Source: a bacterium (GTDB lineage Bacteria; Patescibacteriota; Saccharimonadia; Saccharimonadales; Saccharimonadaceae). Taken from it: 12,471 nucleotides of DNA. The stretch's first letter is position 1, and the number at the start of each line of letters is the position of its first letter. The DNA lies in contig JAJZQE010000011.1 of assembly GCA_021847685.1 (NCBI GenBank), positions 1 to 12,471 of the forward strand, written 5' to 3'. The notes beneath the pieces are model-generated. The model saw only the letters and a list, made by a program, of their open reading frames with translations. It ran no database searches and was not told where the DNA came from. Below, piece by piece: positions 6,204-12,379 of this stretch. A program made the translations under genes and the position numbers.

Positions 6204-6926
6204 TTAAAGTCCACTCATGCCGATTAGACGTCCGATACCAAACGTTACAATCATCGCGATAGCTCCACCAATAACAACCCGTAGTGTCGCACGAAGTTTA
6301 CCGGCGCCACCAGCGTGAGCGCTAAGCGAACCGGTAATGGCCAGTGCAATTACGACTGACACAAATGTTATTGGTATTTTATACGGAGTTGGCACAATAA
6401 TAATTGCCACAATTGGGATAATTGAGCCGGATAGAAACGACAATGCCGAGGCAACCGCTGCATGCATTGGGTTTGTTAGGTCGTCTGGATTAATACCAAG
6501 CTCAGCGTCAACATGGGCCGCAAAAGCATCACGCTCGGTTAATTCTTTTGCAACAAGTTCAGCTGTCGATTGACTAAGGCCTTTTTTAACATAAATTTGT
6601 TCGAGCTCTTTTAATTCCTCTTCCGGAAAGTCGATTAATTCTTGACGCTCTTTCTGAAGTAGTGCTTTTTCACTGTCTTTTTGGCTACTAACCGATACGT
6701 ATTCGCCAGCCGCCATCGATAACGCGCCGGCCACGACACCAGCTACGCCGGCCGTAATAATTACCAGGCTTGAGCTAGTCGCTCCAGCCACTCCAACGAC
6801 AATACCAGCTGTTGATACGATACCGTCGTTTGCACCCAATACCGCGGCTCTTAGCCAGTTAAGGCGTACATTTGTTGACAATGCGTGAGGCTCAAGGTGT
6901 GTTTGTTCATCAATTTTATCAGTCAT
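6204..6926 (-). CDS. VIT1/CCC1 family iron/manganese transporter
   Basis: This membrane protein moves Fe(II)/Mn(II) out of the cytoplasm and guards against metal excess. From the chosen start it has 240 residues. It begins with a short acidic, His-containing tail, then LRAAVLGANDGIVSTAGIVV (26-45) of helix 1 and the GALSMAAGEYVSVSSQKD signature (67-84) at the end of helix 2. A long cytoplasmic Glu-rich segment follows (about 85-150: EEELKELEQIY, DAFAAH, ELGI), matching the metal-binding domain known in plant VIT1, and then three C-terminal helices (about 155-235). An upstream in-frame ATG at 6983 would add 19 residues. I reject it because the added segment is arginine-rich and not VIT-like, and because TATAAT with a 6-nt gap stands directly before the ATG at 6926. 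It is convergent with the ZIP gene and divergent from the aldo/keto reductase gene. Confidence 0.93.
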   Translation of the reverse strand: MTDKIDEQTHLEPHALSTNVRLNWLRAAVLGANDGIVSTAGIVVGVAGATSSSLVIITAGVAGVVAGALSMAAGEYVSVSSQKDSEKALLQKERQELIDFPEEELKELEQIYVKKGLSQSTAELVAKELTERDAFAAHVDAELGINPDDLTNPMHAAVASALSFLSGSIIPIVAIIIVPTPYKIPITFVSVVIALAITGSLSAHAGGAGKLRATLRVVIGGAIAMIVTFGIGRLIGMSGL

Positions 6927-6932
6927 ACGTAA

Positions 6933-6938
6933 ATTATA
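6933..6938 (-). promoter_or_regulatory. -10 box of the VIT1 gene, leaderless type; decides the start codon
   Basis: The minus strand reads TATAAT-TTACGT-ATG, a perfect -10 followed by 6 nt and the start codon. It lies inside the longer open frame that begins at 6983, so the longer start would remove the promoter from its usual place. Confidence 0.6.
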
Positions 6939-6992
6939 AACAATCCTACGCCAGATTGACAGCCGCTCAGCGCAGCGTGACAACGAAAAATT

Positions 6993-7001
6993 TGCTATAA
7001 T
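6993..7001 (+). promoter_or_regulatory. Extended -10 promoter of the aldo/keto reductase gene, leaderless type
   Basis: TG-C-TATAAT is a perfect extended -10, followed by 6 nt and ATG at 7008. The TG extension explains the lack of a clear -35. There is no Shine-Dalgarno sequence in the 6-nt gap. Confidence 0.65.
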
Positions 7002-7007
7002 AAGCTT

Positions 7008-7829
7008 ATGGATATATTGAGAGAATCATACACACTAAATACTGGCGCAACTATACCAAAGATTGGTTTTGGCACTTGGCAGATTCCAAACGGTAGTGAA
7101 GCATATAATTCAACCATATTTGCCCTAAAAAGCGGTTATCGGCATATTGATACGGCGCGCGTTTACGGTAACGAGGAAAGTGTCGGCAAAGCAATCCGCG
7201 ACAGCGATGTACCGCGCGATGAAATCTTTTTAACAACAAAACTACCAGCCGATATTAAAACCTACGAGGGTGCACTAGAGGCATTCGAGACATCCATCCA
7301 GACACTTGGTGTTGATTACGTTGATCTGTATTTAATCCACGCTCCGTGGCCATGGTCTGATCGAGGCGGCGATTACACCGAAGGTAATATCCAAGCCTGG
7401 AAAGCGATGGAAGAAATTTACAAAAGCGGGCGCGCCAAAGCTATCGGTGTATCAAATTTTAACGTCAAAGATATGCAGGCGATTCTTGATAATGGTACGA
7501 TTACGCCATCTGCCAATCAGATTCGATTTTTTATTGGATTTACCCAAGACGAAATTACAAAGTTTTGCCAAGATAAAGGTATCATAGTCGAAGCCTACTC
7601 ACCGCTAGCAACTGGTCGCATTCTCGACAACCCTCAAGTTAAAAAACTTGCCGATAAGTACAACAAATCTGTCGCTCAAATCTGTATCCGCTATACACTG
7701 CAACGCGGCACAGTTACGCTGCCAAAGTCAACACACGAAGAATATATCCTGCAAAACGCTGACGTTGATTTTGTAATTGATAATCAGGATATGCAGTATC
7801 TTAACCAGCTTCACGATATCGCCAGCTAA
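7008..7829 (+). CDS. Aldo/keto reductase (NADPH-dependent)
   Basis: This 273-residue soluble (beta/alpha)8 barrel reduces aldehydes or ketones with NADPH. The catalytic tetrad is present at the classical positions: D48 (HIDTARVYGNE), Y53, K78 (LTTKLPAD) and H111 (YLIHAPWPW). GFGTW (20-24), GVSNF (147-151), EAYSPLATG (195-203) and the cofactor-binding LPKST (248-252) are also clear. The usual NQIE-x-HP strand is changed to NQIRFFIGF (170-178), which removes the normal Glu and His and may alter the pocket or reflect loose substrate needs. The closest family type is the 2,5-diketo-gluconate reductase / YvgN group, often active on methylglyoxal and other small carbonyls. It stands alone, divergent from the VIT1 gene. 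The true substrate is unknown. Confidence 0.93.
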   Translation: MDILRESYTLNTGATIPKIGFGTWQIPNGSEAYNSTIFALKSGYRHIDTARVYGNEESVGKAIRDSDVPRDEIFLTTKLPADIKTYEGALEAFETSIQTLGVDYVDLYLIHAPWPWSDRGGDYTEGNIQAWKAMEEIYKSGRAKAIGVSNFNVKDMQAILDNGTITPSANQIRFFIGFTQDEITKFCQDKGIIVEAYSPLATGRILDNPQVKKLADKYNKSVAQICIRYTLQRGTVTLPKSTHEEYILQNADVDFVIDNQDMQYLNQLHDIAS

Positions 7830-7834
7830 ACTGT

Positions 7835-7860
7835 CGATATGTCAGGATAAGACAATATCG
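7835..7860. terminator. Hairpin between the convergent aldo/keto reductase and FNR genes
   Basis: CGATAT-GTC at 7835-7843 can pair with GAC-A-ATATCG at 7851-7860, giving a 9-bp stem with one bulged A and a 7-nt loop. It lies 6 nt after the aldo/keto reductase stop. A short T-run on the plus strand starts about 10 nt after the stem, too far for a classical intrinsic terminator. It is called as a possible bidirectional terminator only. Confidence 0.4.
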
Positions 7861-7884
7861 TATGTTGGATTTTTGCGTAAGATT

Positions 7885-8601
7885 TTAGTCAAAAGCCTCG
7901 GTTATTATATCTTTTTGATGGACGCCTTTCATGTTTAGCGCAGCCTGCGCGACATCCATATACGAAGTCGGTCCACAAACAAAGAACGTACGGTTGTTAT
8001 ATTTGTAATTCATAGCCAAATCAATCACATCAGATGTCAGGCGACCTTTAAAAACTGATAAACCATTTAATCGGTCTATCGGCCCACGACTAATTACAAA
8101 TAAAATTTTTAGATTTGAATTTTGGTTAAGAAAGCCGCGCAGTCTATCTAAAAAGGGGACGTCGTCTTGTGTTCCACAGCTGTATAACATCGTTATTTTG
8201 ACTGATGATTTAGTAGTTGACACGTACGATAACATACTCATAAATGGCGCAATACCAATGCCAGCCGCCAAGAATACAAGCTCGTTGCCGGTCGGCATAT
8301 CAAGTATAAAACCACCGTATGGTCCGCTTATATTCACAATACTACCTGGCACTAAATTGGCAGCGGCTTTAGTGTAGTCGCCTTTAATTCGCATACTAAA
8401 TTGCAGCATTTCCTTATCGGCTGGTGAATTTATAATCGAAAAACAACGAACTTGAGTCGGCTGATTATTATCATAAAAACTAACACCAGCATACTGACCG
8501 GGTCGATACGTAAACGACACTACACCTGATTTCGGCTCGAGATCAAGCAACAGCGTAGTGTCTGTTATTCTATGCGTGCTTTTAACAATATATTCATGCA
8601 T
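7885..8601 (-). CDS. FNR-family FAD/NAD(P)H oxidoreductase, soluble
   Basis: This 238-residue two-domain flavoprotein of the ferredoxin-NADP+ reductase / flavin reductase superfamily has an N-terminal FAD-binding barrel with RPGQYAGVSF (33-42) and RCFS (52-55, the family RxYS motif with Phe). GPYGGF (93-98) lies between the domains. The NAD(P)-binding half shows AAGIGIAPFMSML (112-124), YSCGTQDD and FVCGPTSYM (about 187-195). It has no membrane helix and no iron-sulfur Cys cluster, so its partner protein (ferredoxin, heme protein or free flavin) is separate. It is strongly similar to the first 235 residues of the gene at 11214-12359, which adds a membrane anchor, so the two are paralogs, and their TATAAT boxes are at the same distance (14 nt) from the ATG. 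It may supply electrons to the heme membrane protein or act as a cytoplasmic counterpart. Confidence 0.9.
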   Translation of the reverse strand: MHEYIVKSTHRITDTTLLLDLEPKSGVVSFTYRPGQYAGVSFYDNNQPTQVRCFSIINSPADKEMLQFSMRIKGDYTKAAANLVPGSIVNISGPYGGFILDMPTGNELVFLAAGIGIAPFMSMLSYVSTTKSSVKITMLYSCGTQDDVPFLDRLRGFLNQNSNLKILFVISRGPIDRLNGLSVFKGRLTSDVIDLAMNYKYNNRTFFVCGPTSYMDVAQAALNMKGVHQKDIITEAFD

Positions 8602-8615
8602 TATACTTGTTTATT

Positions 8616-8621
8616 ATTATA
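8616..8621 (-). promoter_or_regulatory. -10 box of the soluble FNR gene
   Basis: TATAAT on the minus strand lies 14 nt before the ATG at 8601, giving a leader of only about 7-8 nt with no Shine-Dalgarno sequence. The paralog at 12359 has the same TATAAT-N14-ATG arrangement. Confidence 0.45.
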
Positions 8622-8641
8622 GATTAATCGACGATTGGCTG

Positions 8642-8839
8642 CTAATTTTTAACCCACTTACCAGATTCATCTTTGTGATACTTTGTTTTAACAGCCGACC
8701 AGGCAACTCGATGAGCCGTCTCCTCTAGGCTAGCGCTGCCCCGTCGCGTACTCGAGTCTTTATATTCGCGACAGGCGCTATTAAATGTCTTTCGATAGAT
8801 ATCTTGGGCGTGAGTAGGTAAATTAGCGCCATCACAACA
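8642..8839 (-). pseudogene. chaB: ChaB-like fragment lacking its N-terminus and start codon
   Basis: The minus strand holds an open frame of 65 residues that closely follows ChaB proteins: LPTHAQDIYRKTFNSA (7-22), then REYKD, TRRGSASLEETAHRVAWSAV (30-49) and KYHKDESGKWVKN at the end. The E. coli ChaB pattern (LPxHAQDIY..FNSA...YKD..RR..AS.EETAH.VAW.AVK..Y....GKW) is kept almost throughout. About 12-16 residues of the usual start (including the first DLP motif) are missing. The frame contains no ATG, GTG or TTG before the conserved part and opens directly after an in-frame ATG-TAG at 8845-8840. It is therefore most likely a recently 5'-truncated gene, or one with a sequence error. ChaB is a small cytoplasmic protein once linked to cation transport; its role is unclear. 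The frame stays clean, so decay is recent or the 5' end is misread. Confidence 0.75.
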
Positions 8840-8857
8840 CTACATAAGTAAAATAAT

Positions 8858-8882
8858 AATCTCTCCCTAGATCGGCGAGATT
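8858..8882 (-). terminator. Terminator-like hairpin after the redox operon
   Basis: AATCTC (8858-8863) pairs with GAGATT (8877-8882), with a further inner GG/CC pair after one mismatch. On the minus strand the stem is followed by a T-rich run (ATTATTTTACTT). It lies 44 nt past the stop of the last operon gene and before the chaB fragment. The stem is short and the T-run interrupted, so efficiency is doubtful. Confidence 0.45.
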
Positions 8883-8926
8883 GGTAATACGCAAGAAATT
8901 ATCGAACGACACGATAGAGCAGACAG

Positions 8927-9535
8927 TTAGTCGTCAGCTGGTTCAGTATAGGTTCTTGTAGTAGTCGGACTAGCTCTTTTAACGACAGGTTGTGTATAGA
9001 CTGGCGCGGGCACAACAGTCGCTGGTTTTGGCGGCGGCACGTACTTGGCGACGACTTCAATATCTTGGTAGGGAAGTGAGTCATAGTACTCTACATAAGC
9101 GACTATTCTGTACTTGCCGGGTTGCTTAAATAAATTATGCCACGGGGCAAAACTACCATTAACCGAACTGTTGGCCGACACTTCAATTTGGCGACTTTCG
9201 GTTGGACAATCACTGATTGATGCCGTATCGTTAATCCGCACCCACGCGCTATTCTCTTGGCGATAAACCATCAAGGGCTCGGCTGGGCAATCATTCGATA
9301 AATATATTGAGCTGTTGTAATTATTTTTGATTGTAAATGTTATCGGTTCACCCACTAAATATTTTGAGTACGGCACTATTAATTGGATTTGGCCGACTGG
9401 TAACGATCGCATCTGAATATGGCCTATAAGTTGATAAAACCCATACATCAACAGCCCAAGTAGTATCGTCCAGAAAATTAGCCAAGCTACGCGACTAAAT
9501 CGTTTACTGTTTGCGTAACGTAGCTCACCTCTCAT
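8927..9535 (-). CDS. Membrane-anchored extracytoplasmic protein with a beta-sandwich-like domain, unknown function
   Basis: No family is recognised with confidence. From the chosen ATG (9535, overlapping the upstream stop as ATGA) it has 202 residues; an upstream in-frame ATG at 9553 would add six. A basic N-terminus (KRFSRVAW) leads into one membrane helix (about 17-37), placing the rest outside. Residues 45-165 look like a beta-rich Ig-like or BsuPI-like domain: VGEPITFTIKNNYNSSIYLS, then a WVRI strand, then PGKYRIVAYVEY. Two cysteines (C83 and C110) could form a disulfide. The last 35 residues are rich in Pro, Thr and Val (PPPKPATVVPAPV), a spacer-like tail. It ends the redox operon, directly after the heme membrane protein, so it may be an outer partner or assembly factor for it. 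It has no CxxCH heme motif and no flavinylation motif. Confidence 0.8.
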   Translation of the reverse strand: MRGELRYANSKRFSRVAWLIFWTILLGLLMYGFYQLIGHIQMRSLPVGQIQLIVPYSKYLVGEPITFTIKNNYNSSIYLSNDCPAEPLMVYRQENSAWVRINDTASISDCPTESRQIEVSANSSVNGSFAPWHNLFKQPGKYRIVAYVEYYDSLPYQDIEVVAKYVPPPKPATVVPAPVYTQPVVKRASPTTTRTYTEPADD

Positions 9536-10254
9536 ATAGTTTTTGCCCGCCATAATCTATATAAAATAGCCAGGGCTAAAATAAGCCCCAAGGCTAACCA
9601 AACTAGTCGTAGCGGCCCTCCTGCTAAGTCTGTACCCAGATAGAGAGCATGCACAAAAACAAACAAAAGAACTAAATAAGATAGAAGGTGAAATATTTTC
9701 CAGGTATGTGGTTTTTTATCAACCCAAACAATTGACGTAATAATGATTGCTGCTACTCCATAAAAAGCCAACACTCCAAGCGCCACAAACAACGATCCAA
9801 ATTGAAATCCAAATAGACTTATAGGTTTGTAGTTTGATAGCCATGGAACTAGGACATCAAGAATATTAAAGGGAACAAAATGATCAAATAATAAAGACGA
9901 CATGTGTATCAGAACTGATATACCAAAGATAAAACCAAGCGCACGATGCGATGCCCAGGCAGTCAATGGCTCTAGGAACCTAAAAGCGCTACCGCCGACA
10001 AGACCGATGCCGGACAAGATTAACATAAATAGTGCGCCCGCGGCGACAAACCCTGATGCCCGTGTGACGTACCATGGCCACGAGCTCGCAGCCCTCTCTG
10101 ATATTTCCTGCGCGACAGTTGGTCCTGGTATTGTTTGTACAATGATTGTTCCTGCTGGATTTGCTGACTCGGCTTTGACAACACCGCTATCAAGGGTTGT
10201 TGCAAACATAAATGCACTAACTATTATGGCGGTTGCTATTATGAATTGTCGCAT
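9532..10254 (-). CDS. Ferric reductase-like transmembrane protein, predicted di-heme b
   Basis: The 240-residue membrane protein has the ferric reductase-like transmembrane fold (the superfamily of MsrQ/YedZ and the NOX/FRE heme cores). A signal-like helix starts the protein (residues 4-20, with a possible cleavage near VKA-E), followed by about 40 polar residues and then about five membrane helices (around 62-82, 104-121, 147-175, 188-207 and 213-234). H103 and H117 (spacing 14) lie on one helix, and H189 and H202 (spacing 13) on another. This is the arrangement that holds two stacked b hemes across the membrane. It lacks the C-terminal FAD/NAD(P)H half of NOX/FRE enzymes, and the first gene of the operon encodes exactly such a half as a separate, anchored protein. 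The gene begins 3 nt after the apbE stop and overlaps the next gene by ATGA. Confidence 0.85.
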   Translation of the reverse strand: MRQFIIATAIIVSAFMFATTLDSGVVKAESANPAGTIIVQTIPGPTVAQEISERAASSWPWYVTRASGFVAAGALFMLILSGIGLVGGSAFRFLEPLTAWASHRALGFIFGISVLIHMSSLLFDHFVPFNILDVLVPWLSNYKPISLFGFQFGSLFVALGVLAFYGVAAIIITSIVWVDKKPHTWKIFHLLSYLVLLFVFVHALYLGTDLAGGPLRLVWLALGLILALAILYRLWRAKTI

Positions 10255-10257
10255 AAC

Positions 10258-11223
10258 TTAAAGGCCCTCGCTTGCGGATTCGTTTATTATAAAGTGCCCA
10301 AATTGTATTTGAAATACCGAATTTGTGTTAAGACATTGCAGTAACATAGCACTGGCGCCGTGCGATTTAGCAAAATTCGTTGCGCCTTTTGATCCGATAA
10401 TAATTACGCAAGATGCCAAAACATCCGCCAGTAAGGCCTTGTCTGCACATATGGTCGCTAATCTTACATCTGTTACGGCGGGCTGCAACGTGGCAGGATT
10501 AATTATGTGATGCCACCCCTCATCAGCCACAAAACCTTTTCGTTTAAACGTACCAGAGGTTGCAACCGCAAACCGACTAGTCGGACACTCGATTGTCTGT
10601 TGTATCTCGCCGCCAAGATTACCTGCATCCTGAATGCCGATTTTCCATTTGCAACCAAACTCATCTGTGCCATCGGTAGTTATATCGCCACCAAGTGACA
10701 AGCGAAAGTTTGTGATACCAAGACCGACTAGGGTGTCGCCTAAACTGTCGGCTAAGTAACCCTTGCCACAACCACCCATATCGATCGCAGTATCGCTAGG
10801 TATCATCGCCCAATCGTCACCAATCTGCAGCTCGTCTATTTTGCCAACTCGACGTCGTGAATAGTCATCAACTATATCATGCTCGTAGCCCTCTACGGCC
10901 GACTGTTTATAACCAGTTTTTTGCAGCGCCGGCATTATGAAGGGGTTGTATAGGCCACCGGTTTGTTCACTAATCGACTTAGCGGCGTTAAGTAAATCTC
11001 TAAACTCTGTTGATATCTTGGTATGTTGGCCAGCTGAACGATTAAATAACGACAATTCACTCCCTGGAATAAAGCGACTAAATGATCGTTCGAAGGTGTA
11101 AATACGATTCCATAGACTCTTAAAGATTTTATCAATATCGTTAGCTGATTTGTTGCTAATTAGTGTCAGGCCTACGTCGCTGCCAAGGGCCAGACTCGTC
11201 TGATAATATGAAGTTAGACGCAT
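10258..11223 (-). CDS. apbE: FAD:protein FMN transferase (ApbE family), no signal peptide
   Basis: The enzyme splits FAD and attaches FMN covalently to a Thr/Ser of target redox proteins. The 321 residues show the ApbE pattern: RFIPGSELSLFN (50-61), GGLYNPFIMPAL (89-100), IDMGGCGKGYLAD (147-159), LSLGGD (175-180), VATSGTF (220-226), HHIINPATLQP (238-248), and LLADVLAS (264-271) with D267 and S271 as likely Mg ligands. Known bacterial ApbE proteins are usually exported lipoproteins. This one begins directly with the fold (LALGSDVGLT, 11-20) and has neither signal peptide nor lipobox, so it should act in the cytoplasm, or flavinylate targets before export. It overlaps the upstream FNR-membrane fusion gene by 10 nt and is followed 3 nt later by the heme membrane protein gene. 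No protein with an FMN-binding domain or a DxxTGAT-like target motif is encoded in the window. Confidence 0.93.
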   Translation of the reverse strand: MRLTSYYQTSLALGSDVGLTLISNKSANDIDKIFKSLWNRIYTFERSFSRFIPGSELSLFNRSAGQHTKISTEFRDLLNAAKSISEQTGGLYNPFIMPALQKTGYKQSAVEGYEHDIVDDYSRRRVGKIDELQIGDDWAMIPSDTAIDMGGCGKGYLADSLGDTLVGLGITNFRLSLGGDITTDGTDEFGCKWKIGIQDAGNLGGEIQQTIECPTSRFAVATSGTFKRKGFVADEGWHHIINPATLQPAVTDVRLATICADKALLADVLASCVIIIGSKGATNFAKSHGASAMLLQCLNTNSVFQIQFGHFIINESASEGL

Positions 11224-12359
11224 GTCGTCACACCACTTTGGGTTGTTGTGCAGGTTTTTGGTGCCGGCGCCGCAATCGGCGCTTGAGTGGCCACGCGAGT
11301 CGAAAGGGCTTTTGTAGCACTTGCTGAAGCGGCTGTTGCAGTAGCAGCTGCTACTGCGTCATTGTGGGCCGCTTGATCAGACGCCTGAACAGCAGCAGTT
11401 GGCGGCGCACTTGAAGCCAATGGCGGTAAACTATTAACAAGACTGTCTAAATCGCGCTGCCTTGAGTTTGACGACGTTAAGGTTGGCGAAAGATTGGCTG
11501 AATTTAGTAAAGCTTGTGGCGGCAACATTTTTATCATGTCACTAATCGTAACTATCAAGCTACCTATAACCAGACTGGCTGCGCCAAGGACATAGATGTT
11601 ATATGGCCAGCTTTGCACCCTTCCGGTCTGAGGGTGTGACCCCTGTGCAAATGCCTCCGTAATGATATTATTTTTGCTAACACCCTTTAAGCGAAGAGAA
11701 TTGGCTATAGTATTCATATAGGGCGGTGAACCACAGATGTAGAAAGCTCGATTATTAAGATTCTTATCAAACGCCGTATCTATCATATCAATAGAAAGCC
11801 GACCACTTACGACCGACAGCCCCTCAAGTCTATCGGTCGCCCCAGTGCCAATTACAAATATTACTTTCAGATTTGGATTTTGTTGCTGGTAGTGGCGTAG
11901 TTCGTTAAGGAAAGGTATATCATCTTGAGTTTGACAGCTATAAAACATTGTTATTTTAGTAGGCGACTTGATACTTGTCGCATACGAGACCATGCTCATA
12001 AATGGAGTAACACCGATACCGCCAGCCAAAAAAACGACATCATCACTATCGGCAATGTCTAAAACAAAGCCACCATATGGCCCGCGCACCTTGACAAGAT
12101 CACCTGGTTTCAATTTGGCCGCAGACCGCGTAAAGTGGCCTCTTGTTCGCATACTAAACTGAAGCTTACCTGGATCGGTCGGTGAACTCACTATCGAAAA
12201 ACAACGAGCTGGCGTCGGTCGGCCTTTATGATAAAAGCTAATAGCTGCATACTGACCAGGCTGGTACGCAAACCGTGACTTGCCAGGCTTCTGTTCAAGA
12301 TTCAGCAGTAACGTGGTGTCCGTTACCATATCGGCACTTTTAACGATATATTTATGCAT
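11214..12359 (-). CDS. FNR-family FAD/NAD(P)H oxidoreductase fused to a membrane anchor and an Ala/Pro-rich outer tail
   Basis: Residues 1-237 form the same two-domain flavoprotein as the gene at 7885-8601: QPGQYAAISF (33-42), RCFS (52-55), GPYGGF (93-98), AGGIGVTPFMSM (112-123), YSCQTQDD (140-147) and YICGSPPYM (187-195). A basic linker then leads to one membrane helix (about 253-276), which should put the FNR part in the cytoplasm and the remaining 105 residues outside. That tail is low-complexity, rich in Ala, Ser, Thr and Pro (about 310-368), and ends in a small Thr/Cys segment with C370 and C380 (nine residues apart) one residue from the terminus. I know no standard family with this FNR-helix-tail order. 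As first gene of the operon with apbE and the heme membrane protein, it is the likely NAD(P)H-oxidising entry point. The tail may span or attach to the cell wall, or hold the outer partner. Confidence 0.88.
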   Translation of the reverse strand: MHKYIVKSADMVTDTTLLLNLEQKPGKSRFAYQPGQYAAISFYHKGRPTPARCFSIVSSPTDPGKLQFSMRTRGHFTRSAAKLKPGDLVKVRGPYGGFVLDIADSDDVVFLAGGIGVTPFMSMVSYATSIKSPTKITMFYSCQTQDDIPFLNELRHYQQQNPNLKVIFVIGTGATDRLEGLSVVSGRLSIDMIDTAFDKNLNNRAFYICGSPPYMNTIANSLRLKGVSKNNIITEAFAQGSHPQTGRVQSWPYNIYVLGAASLVIGSLIVTISDMIKMLPPQALLNSANLSPTLTSSNSRQRDLDSLVNSLPPLASSAPPTAAVQASDQAAHNDAVAAATATAASASATKALSTRVATQAPIAAPAPKTCTTTQSGVTTCV

Positions 12360-12373
12360 TGCAGTTATGTATA

Positions 12374-12379
12374 ATTATA
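12374..12379 (-). promoter_or_regulatory. -10 box of the redox operon
   Basis: TATAAT on the minus strand stands 14 nt before the ATG at 12359, the same spacing as in front of the soluble FNR paralog, in an AT-rich stretch. No clear -35 was seen. Upstream of it, 12380-12471 holds no gene that I can support. Confidence 0.45.

Noticed and set aside
6927..6983. Longer VIT1 start at 6983, adding 19 residues
   Set aside because: The extension is Arg-rich and unlike the family, and it contains a perfect -10 box placed 6 nt before the inner ATG.
9536..9553. Start at 9553 for the anchored outer protein
   Set aside because: Possible, but the ATG at 9535 overlaps the upstream TGA as ATGA, the usual coupling form also seen at 170-173. 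The six added residues carry no signal.
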